DNA from: Agarivorans sp. Toyoura001
GTDB lineage: Bacteria; Pseudomonadota; Gammaproteobacteria; Enterobacterales; Celerinatantimonadaceae
Direction of reading: 5' to 3'
NCBI RefSeq assembly: GCF_005405585.1
Contig: NZ_BJEQ01000001.1
Coordinates: 620,001-684,000, forward strand
Length of the DNA: 64,000 nt
Shown: piece after piece, positions 45,414 through 53,613 of the stretch
Position numbering within the stretch: position 1 is the stretch's first letter
How the letters are laid out: each line of letters starts with the position of its first letter
Made by a program: the position numbers and the translations under genes
Notes under the pieces: generated by a model
Told to the model about the DNA's origin: nothing
The model's input: the letters and a program-made list of their open reading frames with translations, nothing else
Databases searched by the model: none

Positions 45414-46193
45414 ATGAGCAACTCAAACAGCATTCAACTCAGTAATATTCAGTTATCTTTAGGCTCAAAGCAGCTATTTAGTGATTTGTCGGTGAACTTT
45501 CATGCCGGCCAACATACGGCGTTGTTAGGCGCAAACGGCGCTGGTAAAAGCTCCCTACTTAAATTGATTTGTGGTGATAGAAAGCAACACGGCGGCGAGA
45601 TAAATATTCTTGGCCAGCAGCGTGAAGCGTGGGACAAACCCGAACTAAGCCGCCACTTGGCAGTGCTACCGCAAAGCTCTGAACTCAGCTTTGCATTTAG
45701 CGTGAGCGAAGTCGTGGCGCTAGGTTTACTGAACAGCAAGCTTAGCTATCAACAGCAGCAAGTGGTGGTTAAGCAGCAATTAGAACTGATGGATATTTGG
45801 CATTACCGCGATACGCCCTACCCGCAGCTTTCTGGAGGCGAGAAACAGCGAGTTCACTATGCGCGAGTCACCGCGCAGCTGGCGACTACTCCAGTGGAGC
45901 AACAAATATTGCTGCTCGACGAGCCCACCAGTGCCTTAGATTTAAGCCACCAGCAAGTGCTTATGGAGCATGCTTCAAAACTGAGTCAACAAGGGGCAAC
46001 GGTAATTAGTGTGGTGCACGATCTCAACTTAGCGTCGCGCTACTGCCAACGAATTTTGTTGCTAAAACACGGTGAAATGTGTGCCGATGGCGAGCCAGAA
46101 AAAGTACTCACCCAAGCAAATATTCATCAAGTATTTGATTACCAAGCACAGATTTTACGCCATCCTGAACAAGACTTTCCGGTCATTATTTAA
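45414..46193 (+). CDS. hutD: Haem ABC transporter ATP-binding protein HutD
   Basis: 259 residues. Walker A GANGAGKS (39-46), signature LSGGEKQR (139-146) and Walker B ILLLDE (165-170) with an H-loop His in VVHDLNLASRYC. It energises HutC. Last gene of the cluster, 8 bases after hutC. It converges with the AraC gene after only 6 bases and no hairpin. Confidence 0.93.
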   Translation: MSNSNSIQLSNIQLSLGSKQLFSDLSVNFHAGQHTALLGANGAGKSSLLKLICGDRKQHGGEINILGQQREAWDKPELSRHLAVLPQSSELSFAFSVSEVVALGLLNSKLSYQQQQVVVKQQLELMDIWHYRDTPYPQLSGGEKQRVHYARVTAQLATTPVEQQILLLDEPTSALDLSHQQVLMEHASKLSQQGATVISVVHDLNLASRYCQRILLLKHGEMCADGEPEKVLTQANIHQVFDYQAQILRHPEQDFPVII

Positions 46194-46199
46194 ACCTAG

Positions 46200-47108
46200 C
46201 TACTTTCCAAGTCTGGATAGTCGATATGCCTTTGGACTAAAGCCGGTAAGCTGCTTAAAGCGGGCGCTAAAATGCGCCTGCGAAGAAAACCCCACTTGAT
46301 AGGCAATCTCAGCCAAACTCAACTCTTCATTTTGCAATAAGCGCTTAGCCCTTGTTACTCGCCGTGTACTTAAATATTGATGTGGGCTAAGCCCGCTAGT
46401 TTGTTTAAACATTCGCGCAAAATGGTAGTCACTGAGATCCACTAACTGCGCCAGATGATTAAGGCTTATGTTTTCGGCTAGGTGGGCTTCTATATAGTCT
46501 TTACAGCGCTGTAATTGAAAGGGCGCTAATCCGCCTTTGATGACCAAACTTGGCAGTGCTTTATCAACGTAGTGTTTAACAATATGCCCAAGCAGCAATT
46601 GGCTCACTTGGTCCAAAGCAAGCCGGTCGCCGCTATCTTGCCAATTAAGGTTTAAGGCCCATTGCTGAATTAGGCTGTTTACTGCGGGGTCGTCGATAAA
46701 GGTTTTATCTTGCAGCTGTATTTGGCTGGCTCCTTTATCCCACACTTGCTCCACACTGCGGCTTAGATCAAGGTCACTAAAATACAGATGAACAAAGCCC
46801 AGCTCGCCGTCAACTTGCCAGTGAGACTCGTGCCCTGCAGGCATTAAGCACAGTTTTCCAGGTGCCCCACCACCCAGCTGTTTTTTACCTATCACCCGCT
46901 TAGTGCGGTAGCCGCCAGATAAGTAAACACTCAAGGTATGATGCTCAGGCTTTAGGTAAGAGGTACGGTCGTCACAGTTAGACCAACGGGCAAAACCCAG
47001 CTGCTCACCTAAATTAACGCTATTGTGCAGCACCGCTCGGGCATTATTTAAACGTTCAAATACGTGACTATGCTGAATAAGTTGATGGTGGGTCTTGTGG
47101 TTTGGCAT
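46200..47108 (-). CDS. AraC-family transcriptional regulator
   Basis: 302 residues. An N-terminal cupin-like effector domain (about 1-180) with KPEHHTLSVYLSGGYRTKRV and GKLCLMPAGHESHWQ. The C-terminal double HTH (about 200-300) reads CKDYIEAHLAENISLNHLAQLVDLSDYHFARMFKQTSGLSPHQYLSTRRV, then LLQNEELSLAEIAYQVGFSSQAHFSARFKQLTGFSPKAYR. It is divergent from the envelope operon at 47401 with a 292-base gap, so that operon is its best candidate target. Confidence 0.9.
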   Translation of the reverse strand: MPNHKTHHQLIQHSHVFERLNNARAVLHNSVNLGEQLGFARWSNCDDRTSYLKPEHHTLSVYLSGGYRTKRVIGKKQLGGGAPGKLCLMPAGHESHWQVDGELGFVHLYFSDLDLSRSVEQVWDKGASQIQLQDKTFIDDPAVNSLIQQWALNLNWQDSGDRLALDQVSQLLLGHIVKHYVDKALPSLVIKGGLAPFQLQRCKDYIEAHLAENISLNHLAQLVDLSDYHFARMFKQTSGLSPHQYLSTRRVTRAKRLLQNEELSLAEIAYQVGFSSQAHFSARFKQLTGFSPKAYRLSRLGK

Positions 47109-47400
47109 CCCATCTCCTTATGGTTAGCGCCGCCATTTAATGTGATATCCATCATAATCTTTAACGCCAAGAATGCAAAACCAACAATTAGAGTAATTAC
47201 TTGCAATCGGATTTGAACTTAAATACCATTTGCCGACTTATTTTTAAGCAAAGAACCTGTAAGCCTTTCAGGATCTGTTGTGCGCGAATCTATCAACGCA
47301 CCACCCTCCAAACAACACGGACGTAAACACTTTGCTCGCAAGGTGACTTTGGCGATCGCTGCTTAGTTTTATTAACGTGTTATTTGAGACTCACTTGTAA

Positions 47401-48276
47401 ATGAAAATGCTCAACGTGTTGCGCAGCCTTATTACTGCGGCCTTGTTATCCCCATTACTCAGCGTTGCGGAAAGCTTGTTAGAACCCACACCTGAAGCCG
47501 AGCAATACGATGCTTACTTTCCTATTTGGGCGCAAGAAGCCATCGATTTAGGCCATAAATTGCCAAAGCCTTATGGCTTTAGCATTAATTACATGAGCAT
47601 GTCGCAGCCACTAATAGTAGATAGCGTAGCGTTTTCTGGTTTAGGTGATGTTATTGATAACTTAGTGGGCGTTGAGGGTAGCCACGCTATTCAAGAATCG
47701 GAAACGCTCACCTTGCGTGGTGATGTTTGGGTACTGCCATTTCTCAACGTATATGGGCTATTAGGCCAAACCAAAGGCAGCAGTGTTGCCAACGTACAGG
47801 TGAATCTAGCAGGAAATCCTATCGGCCCGGCCTTTGATTTTAACCTTGAATTTAGTGGCATTACCTATGGCGCAGGTACCACTTTGGTAGGCGGTATAGA
47901 CAATTGGTTTGCCTTACTCGATGTGAACTATACCAATACCGATTTAGACATACTTGACGGTGAGATTAGCACCATAGTGGTAACCCCGCGCTTAGGATAC
48001 CGCTGGGAAACTGGCGGCCGCGACATCCAGATTTGGGGTGGCGCAATGTATCAAAACGTAGAGCAAACCTTTAGCGGTAACTTAGATGACATAGGCATTA
48101 ACCTGCCACCGCCACTGCCCTCTGGCGGTAAATTTACCGTAACCCAGCACTTAGAAGAACGTTGGAATGCTCTGATTGGTGGTCAAATGTCACTCACAGA
48201 ACATGTTGATGCCTTACTCGAAGTCGGTTTTGGCAAGCGCAGTAGCTTTATGCTGGGCTTAGGATACCGTTTCTAG
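47401..48276 (+). CDS. Predicted outer-membrane beta-barrel protein
   Basis: 291 residues. Signal peptide about 1-23 (ALLSPLLSVAES), then a mature protein of alternating strands ending in LGLGYRF. The C-terminal Phe and alternating pattern are the usual BAM-recognised beta-signal. The strand-rich parts are LRGDVWVLPFLNVYGLLGQT and IVVTPRLGYRWETG. I do not recognise the family. First gene of a four-gene operon. Its stop overlaps the next start (TAGTG). Confidence 0.75.
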   Translation: MKMLNVLRSLITAALLSPLLSVAESLLEPTPEAEQYDAYFPIWAQEAIDLGHKLPKPYGFSINYMSMSQPLIVDSVAFSGLGDVIDNLVGVEGSHAIQESETLTLRGDVWVLPFLNVYGLLGQTKGSSVANVQVNLAGNPIGPAFDFNLEFSGITYGAGTTLVGGIDNWFALLDVNYTNTDLDILDGEISTIVVTPRLGYRWETGGRDIQIWGGAMYQNVEQTFSGNLDDIGINLPPPLPSGGKFTVTQHLEERWNALIGGQMSLTEHVDALLEVGFGKRSSFMLGLGYRF

Positions 48277-49205
48277 TGACATACTTAGCTCAGCTAAAAC
48301 CTTGGTTACTCACTGTATTGCTGGCAGTTAGCTTGAGTGGCTGTTCGGCTTTGTCAGTGAAAGAGCAACTTGATCACTCACAGCTTACCAAGGCAGGTTT
48401 CACCCAGAGTGAGCTACACCTAGCCGAAGGCGGAGAACTGCGTTACTGGGTAGGTGGTCAGGGTAAACCCTTAGTGATGTTGCATGGTTTTGGCGGCACC
48501 GCTACTACCACTTGGCTACCCATGATGCTAGAGCTTAGTCAGCACCACACTATTATTGCTCCCGATTTAGCATGGTTTGGTGACTCATTTAGCCAAGGCA
48601 CCGCTAACATTACCACCCAGCGCGCAGCAGTAAATCAACTGCTCAGCCAGCTGCGGGTTGCACACTACAACTTGGTAGGCATTTCCTACGGCGGCTTAGT
48701 GGCTTACGATATGATGGCAAACCAGCAAGGCATCGATAAAGCGGTAATACTTGCCAGCCCTGGCACTTTTATTAGTGACCAAAACTTAGCAGAGTTAAGC
48801 CAACGTTTTGACCGCGACCACCCAGCAGACATTTTTGTTCCGGAAAACCGCCAACAAATGCGCCACCTATTCGAAGGCGTATTCACCCGTTTTCCTCCAT
48901 TGCCACACGCCATTGATGAGCAAATATATCAACGCTATTTCGCCCTTTGGCAAGATCAAAAGCGCCAACTGATTGATAGCTTACCCAGCTATCGCGATCA
49001 GCTCGCGCCGCAAGTCGATCCCAAATTAATGCCACCCACCCTATTAGTTTGGGGTGAAAATGACCGCGTATTTCCGCTGGAACAAGGTAAGCAATTATCC
49101 CGCTATTTGGATGCCCCCATGGTGGTGATCCCTGAAGCGCCTCATAACATTAGCAATGAGCACCCTGCCACAGTTAGCCAAGCTATCGAGTTATTTATTC
49201 AATAA
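48276..49205 (+). CDS. Lipoprotein alpha/beta hydrolase
   Basis: 309 residues from a GTG that overlaps the previous stop. Lipobox Leu-Ser-Gly-Cys (Cys at about 23) predicts lipid anchoring. The alpha/beta hydrolase core shows HGFGGTATTTW (oxyanion), nucleophile motif GISYGG (about 137-142), acid VWGENDRVFP and His in PEAPHNISNEHP. The triad is complete. Likely an ester or lipid hydrolase on the membrane surface. Its last base is shared with the next ATG (TAATG), so translation is coupled. Confidence 0.85.
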   Translation: MTYLAQLKPWLLTVLLAVSLSGCSALSVKEQLDHSQLTKAGFTQSELHLAEGGELRYWVGGQGKPLVMLHGFGGTATTTWLPMMLELSQHHTIIAPDLAWFGDSFSQGTANITTQRAAVNQLLSQLRVAHYNLVGISYGGLVAYDMMANQQGIDKAVILASPGTFISDQNLAELSQRFDRDHPADIFVPENRQQMRHLFEGVFTRFPPLPHAIDEQIYQRYFALWQDQKRQLIDSLPSYRDQLAPQVDPKLMPPTLLVWGENDRVFPLEQGKQLSRYLDAPMVVIPEAPHNISNEHPATVSQAIELFIQ

Positions 49206-50506
49206 TGCCAAACTTTATTAATAGGCTTGCCATCGCAGTCCAGCAGCGCCTTACAACGCTGATTACTTTGCTCCTGTTGAGTACGCTTAGCGCTTGCTCG
49301 TCTAGTGACTGGCAAAGCCGCAACCATCCCAGTGAAGAAGCTGTAGCAGCAGCCTTAACTGAACAGCCAGATATGGTGGTACTTAGCCAGCAAACGCCTC
49401 TGCAATTTAGCTTAGCAAGAATGCCTGAAGACGTGCGCCCCTGCTGCGCATTTGGCAACAACCACAAAGTGAAAGTAGGCAGTATACAAGTGCCTATGTT
49501 TCGCTACGCCAATACTTTATCGCTGGATGAAATAGGCCCACATGCATACGAGGCCGGTACTTGGAGCTTACAACGTGGCGAGCCTAACGGCCGCAGACAC
49601 GGTGAAAATAACGGCCAAATCTATACCCTTCGCGGCGGTTTTATTGACTTAGCGCACGTGCGAGATACCGCCGACAATACCGTGGCGCTGTTCCAACGCA
49701 TTTACCCACAGCTTGGCCAAGCTTTTAGTATTGAGCTGCCGGCTGAAATTGGCCCTAGAGAGTTACGTTTCCAAGCTTTTTCAATCGACCAGCTAAGTCC
49801 ACAGCAACGCCTAGAGCTAGCCGCACAGCTGGCGGCTCGTATGGCTTACTCAATGGCAGAAGCTCATGAAATTGCTCAATGGCATGGCTATCGCAGCTGG
49901 AAACCGTGGTCTGAAACGGTGTCGGCCTACTCACCCGAAGATCTTTATTCGAATATGCTTGGCGCTAAAATAGGCTTGGCCTTGATAATGAACAACCTAG
50001 TCATGAGTCGTGAGCTATACAACCAGCACATGACACAATGGCTATCGGCCTCTATTACCCAGTTACACCCGGTTTCTAAAGCACAAACCAATGCCTTTTT
50101 TGATGCTATAGATGGACATTGGTGGGACTCAAACATCGCCCTACCCAGTAAATTTATGCTGTTAAAACGTCACTACCAATTGGGCAAACAACAAGCGCCT
50201 TACATCGTGCCGCAGGCCTTAGCCGAAGCGGATGAAAGCTGGCCACTATTAGCGCCTCTTTACGCTAAGCGCTTAAGCCCCTTACCTCTTTCACTGCCAG
50301 CCACGGTTTATGGTATTGATTTAGCCGGGGTTGCTCAGCAGTGGCTAACAGTGGCACCTAAATTCCAAGGCAACTTTAGCCATATTCCTAAACACCTTTG
50401 GCAAAGTGGCTTTAGTAACCGTAAATTTTTAGCGATTAGTCATTTTAATCAGCTACAGGATGAAATAGAGCTACAAGCTCACTTCGACCAAGGAACCGTC
50501 AACTAA
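49205..50506 (+). CDS. DUF4056 lipoprotein
   Basis: 433 residues. Lipobox at about 28-31 (Leu-Ser-Ala-Cys). The body fits DUF4056: RPCCAFGNNHKVKVGSIQVPMFRY, HAYEAGTWSLQRGEPNGRRHGENNGQIYTLRGGFIDLAHVRD, and MAYSMAEAHEIAQWHGYRSWKPWSE (landmarks between about 77 and 235). The several conserved His, Glu and Trp residues make a hydrolase or metal site possible, but none is proven. It is third in the operon and abuts the Omp85-like gene. Confidence 0.82.
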   Translation: MPNFINRLAIAVQQRLTTLITLLLLSTLSACSSSDWQSRNHPSEEAVAAALTEQPDMVVLSQQTPLQFSLARMPEDVRPCCAFGNNHKVKVGSIQVPMFRYANTLSLDEIGPHAYEAGTWSLQRGEPNGRRHGENNGQIYTLRGGFIDLAHVRDTADNTVALFQRIYPQLGQAFSIELPAEIGPRELRFQAFSIDQLSPQQRLELAAQLAARMAYSMAEAHEIAQWHGYRSWKPWSETVSAYSPEDLYSNMLGAKIGLALIMNNLVMSRELYNQHMTQWLSASITQLHPVSKAQTNAFFDAIDGHWWDSNIALPSKFMLLKRHYQLGKQQAPYIVPQALAEADESWPLLAPLYAKRLSPLPLSLPATVYGIDLAGVAQQWLTVAPKFQGNFSHIPKHLWQSGFSNRKFLAISHFNQLQDEIELQAHFDQGTVN

Positions 50507-51670
50507 ATGAAGCCATTGCGTAATCTAACGCTAAGTGTCTTATTCGGCTTTACTGGTTTGGTAAGCGCTTCAGACATGCAGGAACCCAGCGAACAAGAAA
50601 ATAGCGAGCCTAGCTGGGTAGACAATATATTGGATAAACTTGGCGCAGATGGCGGTTATGACGACACTAAACCCATCGACTTTAGCGTGTTGCCAGGTCC
50701 CTTTTACAACCCAGAAATGTCTTTGGGTGTGGGGATATCGGCAATTGGTTTATATCAAGTCGATAAAGATGATCATGTTAGCCAAACCTCGTCATTGGTG
50801 ATAAACGGCTTTGCCTCAATAAACGGTTCAATGGGCGTGGTGATTGATAATCGCAGCTTCTTAAAAGAAGACCAATGGCGGCTCTATGTAGATGCAGAAA
50901 TCGCCGACGCTCCCGACGTGTTTTATGGTGTGGGTTATCAAGAAAATCACCAAAGTGATAACAAGGTCGACTTCAATCATCGTCAGTTTTCATTGCGCCC
51001 CACTTTGTTAAAACGGGTGGCGGATTCGTCATTTATTGGTGGTGGCTTTGATTTTAGTTACGCCAAGGCAAATAACATTGAGACAAACGATAGCTTGGTT
51101 GATAGCTCGATACTTGATGAAAGTTCCACTGCGGTGGGGTTAACCTTTAAAGGCAACTACGATACGCGCGACGTGGTGAGGAATCCTTACAACGGGCGTT
51201 TGATAGAACTAGATGCTGGCTTTTACCACCCTTCTTTTGGCAGTAGTGAAAATTTTCGCACCTTAAACCTTAACTACAGCGAATACCTGCAGATGGGACC
51301 AAGAGATAGCGTATTTGCTTGGCAATTTAAAAGCCGCTTCACCAACGGTGACGTGCCTTGGCATATGTTGTCTACTGTGGGTGGGGGTTCTGCCTTACGT
51401 GGCTATGCCACTGGCCGCTATCGCGACAAACAAATGCTAATGAGCCAAGCCGAATACCGTTGGGACCTGCCCGGCCGACATGGCATGGTATTTTGGCTCG
51501 GTGCAGGCGCTGTCGCGCCAGAGGTTGATCAATTCAGCTCTCAAGAAATCTTACCAAACGCAGGTTTTGGTTATCGCTTTGAAGTAAAAAGCCGCGTTAA
51601 CTTGCGCTTAGATATGGGCTTTGGCGACGGTGAAAGAGGCTTCTATTTCAACGTAGACGAGGCATTTTAA
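50507..51670 (+). CDS. BamA/TamA (Omp85)-family outer-membrane protein without POTRA domains
   Basis: 387 residues with a signal peptide (about 1-21). A short acidic linker follows, then the 16-strand-type barrel. The Omp85 lid-loop motif is Leu297-Arg298-Gly299-Tyr300 (LRGYATGRYRD). Other strands are GLTFKGNYDTRDVVRNPYNGRL and the terminal FYFNVDEAF. At this length there is no room for POTRA repeats, so it may work as a dedicated translocon or partner of the lipoproteins encoded just before it. It starts directly after the DUF4056 stop. Confidence 0.85.
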   Translation: MKPLRNLTLSVLFGFTGLVSASDMQEPSEQENSEPSWVDNILDKLGADGGYDDTKPIDFSVLPGPFYNPEMSLGVGISAIGLYQVDKDDHVSQTSSLVINGFASINGSMGVVIDNRSFLKEDQWRLYVDAEIADAPDVFYGVGYQENHQSDNKVDFNHRQFSLRPTLLKRVADSSFIGGGFDFSYAKANNIETNDSLVDSSILDESSTAVGLTFKGNYDTRDVVRNPYNGRLIELDAGFYHPSFGSSENFRTLNLNYSEYLQMGPRDSVFAWQFKSRFTNGDVPWHMLSTVGGGSALRGYATGRYRDKQMLMSQAEYRWDLPGRHGMVFWLGAGAVAPEVDQFSSQEILPNAGFGYRFEVKSRVNLRLDMGFGDGERGFYFNVDEAF

Positions 51671-51720
51671 ATCAACTTAAATTAGGGCGAGGAGTTTTCC
51701 ACTTAGGAATGCTTTGCATT

Positions 51721-51729
51721 TGGTATAAT
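51721..51729 (+). promoter_or_regulatory. Extended -10 promoter of ribA
   Basis: TGGTATAAT combines an extended TG with a perfect TATAAT (51724-51729), 51 bases before the ribA start. A -35 is poor, as expected for extended -10 promoters. I see no FMN riboswitch fold in the leader. Confidence 0.6.
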
Positions 51730-51779
51730 GAATTTATACACTTCGCCCTCGCCATAGGCAGTTGTAATGGAGCGCATAA

Positions 51780-52415
51780 ATGAAGCAATCAGAAAACCCT
51801 AGCAGTATTCGCACTCGAGTCCCCTTTCAGGTGGGTCGACGTAGTGATATTCCTGCTGAAATGCTGTCATTTACCGCACTTAATAGCGACAAAGAGCACG
51901 TAGCCTTGGTATTCAAAAGTGCCGATAGCCAACAAACCACACCTTTAGTACGCATTCATTCAGAGTGTTTAACTGGTGATGTCTTTGGTTCATCACGGTG
52001 CGATTGTGGTGAGCAGCTCAATGAAGCCATTGAGAAAATGGCTGAACAAGGCGGCATTATTTTATATATGCGCCAAGAAGGCCGCGGCATTGGTTTATAC
52101 AACAAGCTAGATGCTTATCAATTACAGATCAAAGGCATAGACACCTACTCGGCGAATAACCAACTGGGTTTTGACGACGACTTACGTGACTTTAGCGAAG
52201 CAGCACAAATGCTTAAAGCAATGGGCGTGTCGCAGCTTAAGTTATTGAGTAACAATCCACGTAAACAAACCGCGCTTGAAGAAAATGGCATTAAGGTTAC
52301 CGAGCTAGAAAGCACTGGTGTTTACCGTAAAGTAGACAACCACTACTACCTAGAAACCAAAGCTAGCCGTGGCAAACACCGCTTAAAGCTGACTAAAGAT
52401 ATCTTATCTTCATAA
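51780..52415 (+). CDS. ribA: GTP cyclohydrolase II
   Basis: Converts GTP to 2,5-diamino-6-ribosylamino-pyrimidinone phosphate, the first step of riboflavin synthesis. 211 residues with zinc ligands Cys63, Cys74 and Cys76 ([17 protein letters not shown]), [14 protein letters not shown] and [19 protein letters not shown]. It is a stand-alone RibA without the RibB domain. GGAG at about 51768 is the ribosome binding site. It is monocistronic. Confidence 0.95.
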   Translation: MKQSENPSSIRTRVPFQVGRRSDIPAEMLSFTALNSDKEHVALVFKSADSQQTTPLVRIHSECLTGDVFGSSRCDCGEQLNEAIEKMAEQGGIILYMRQEGRGIGLYNKLDAYQLQIKGIDTYSANNQLGFDDDLRDFSEAAQMLKAMGVSQLKLLSNNPRKQTALEENGIKVTELESTGVYRKVDNHYYLETKASRGKHRLKLTKDILSS

Positions 52416-52556
52416 GCTGAACTATGGCTTAAACTAAACCGCAAGAATCTATAAAAAGCGCCGTTTATAGCAAGCGTTTGTAATACTTCTCAGCCTAAGC
52501 TTGAGACACTACACTTTTAGTCATTCTCGTTTAACGAGTGAACAAGGAGTGTTGGC

Positions 52557-53465
52557 ATGATTGCGTTTATCTACATCGCCACAGTGTTTATTTGGGGCAC
52601 CACTTGGTTAGCCATTGCCTATCAAATTGGCGATGTTCCCATCGCAAACTCCATTATGTACCGTTTTGCCATTGCCGCGTTGGTATTAATGGTGTTTCTA
52701 GTATTAAGCCGCCGCTTACAATCACTTAACCTTAAACAGCACCTAAGCTGTTTACTGCTGGGTTTATGCTTGTTTAGCTGTAACTTCATGTTGTTTTACC
52801 ACGCAGCTCAATACATTCCTAGCGGGCTCATCTCAATTATTTTCTCTATTGCGACCATTATGAACATGGCCAATAGCTGGCTATTTCATGGCCAAAAGCC
52901 CAGCTTACGTTTAATCAGTGGCGGGATACTAGGCATTAGCGGCATTGTATTGCTGTTCTACCCAGATATGCGCCAAAGTGATACCGCCAGCCAACAGCTC
53001 ATGGGCTTATTAATGGCGCTAGCGGGCACTTACTGTTTCTCCTTAGGCAATATGCTGTCGGCTAAGCAACAAAAACAAGGCTTGTCGGTATTGTCGGTGA
53101 ATGGTTATGGCATGGCTTACGGTGCAATGTTGTTGCTGTTATGGGGTTTAATCAGTGGTGAAGATTTTGCTTTTAGCAACGAGCCCTTGTACCTAGGTAG
53201 TTTGCTATATCTAGCCATTGTAGGTTCGGTACTTGGTTTTAGCTTTTACTTAGTGCTAGTGGGCCGCCTAGGGCCACAAAAAGCCGCCTATGCTACGGTT
53301 TTGTTTCCAGTGGTTGCTTTGGGTTTATCCACCCTATTTGAAGGCTACCAATGGACACCCGTTGCACTAATGGGCGTGGCGACTGTGCTGCTGGGTAACT
53401 TGTTGGTCTTTACTAAAGGTAATCCCTTGCACCTGTTACGATCCAAGCAAGCAAAAGCGAGCTAA
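52557..53465 (+). CDS. EamA/DMT-family transporter
   Basis: 302 residues with ten predicted membrane helices made of two EamA repeats. Typical starts of each repeat are IATVFIWGTTWLAIAYQIGD and LMGLLMALAGTYCFSLGNMLSAK, with the second half motif YATVLFPVVALGLSTLFEGYQWTP. Usually metabolite or amino-acid exporters. AAGGAG lies before the ATG. The substrate is unknown. Confidence 0.9.
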   Translation: MIAFIYIATVFIWGTTWLAIAYQIGDVPIANSIMYRFAIAALVLMVFLVLSRRLQSLNLKQHLSCLLLGLCLFSCNFMLFYHAAQYIPSGLISIIFSIATIMNMANSWLFHGQKPSLRLISGGILGISGIVLLFYPDMRQSDTASQQLMGLLMALAGTYCFSLGNMLSAKQQKQGLSVLSVNGYGMAYGAMLLLLWGLISGEDFAFSNEPLYLGSLLYLAIVGSVLGFSFYLVLVGRLGPQKAAYATVLFPVVALGLSTLFEGYQWTPVALMGVATVLLGNLLVFTKGNPLHLLRSKQAKAS

Positions 53466-53613
53466 CCGACGAACCAGCACCCTTTGCATGGCGTTAAACT
53501 GAGCTGTTGCAAAGCAGCGCAGTGAGTAAGGTCATGCTATCCGATAGTATTATTAATATTATGAATAAGATGCACTATAATGACTACGTTATTAATTTGC
53601 AGGGATAGCAACT

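Noticed and set aside
51671-51779. FMN riboswitch upstream of ribA
   Set aside because: The leader is only 109 bases and shows none of the conserved FMN-aptamer motifs. A plain extended -10 promoter explains it.
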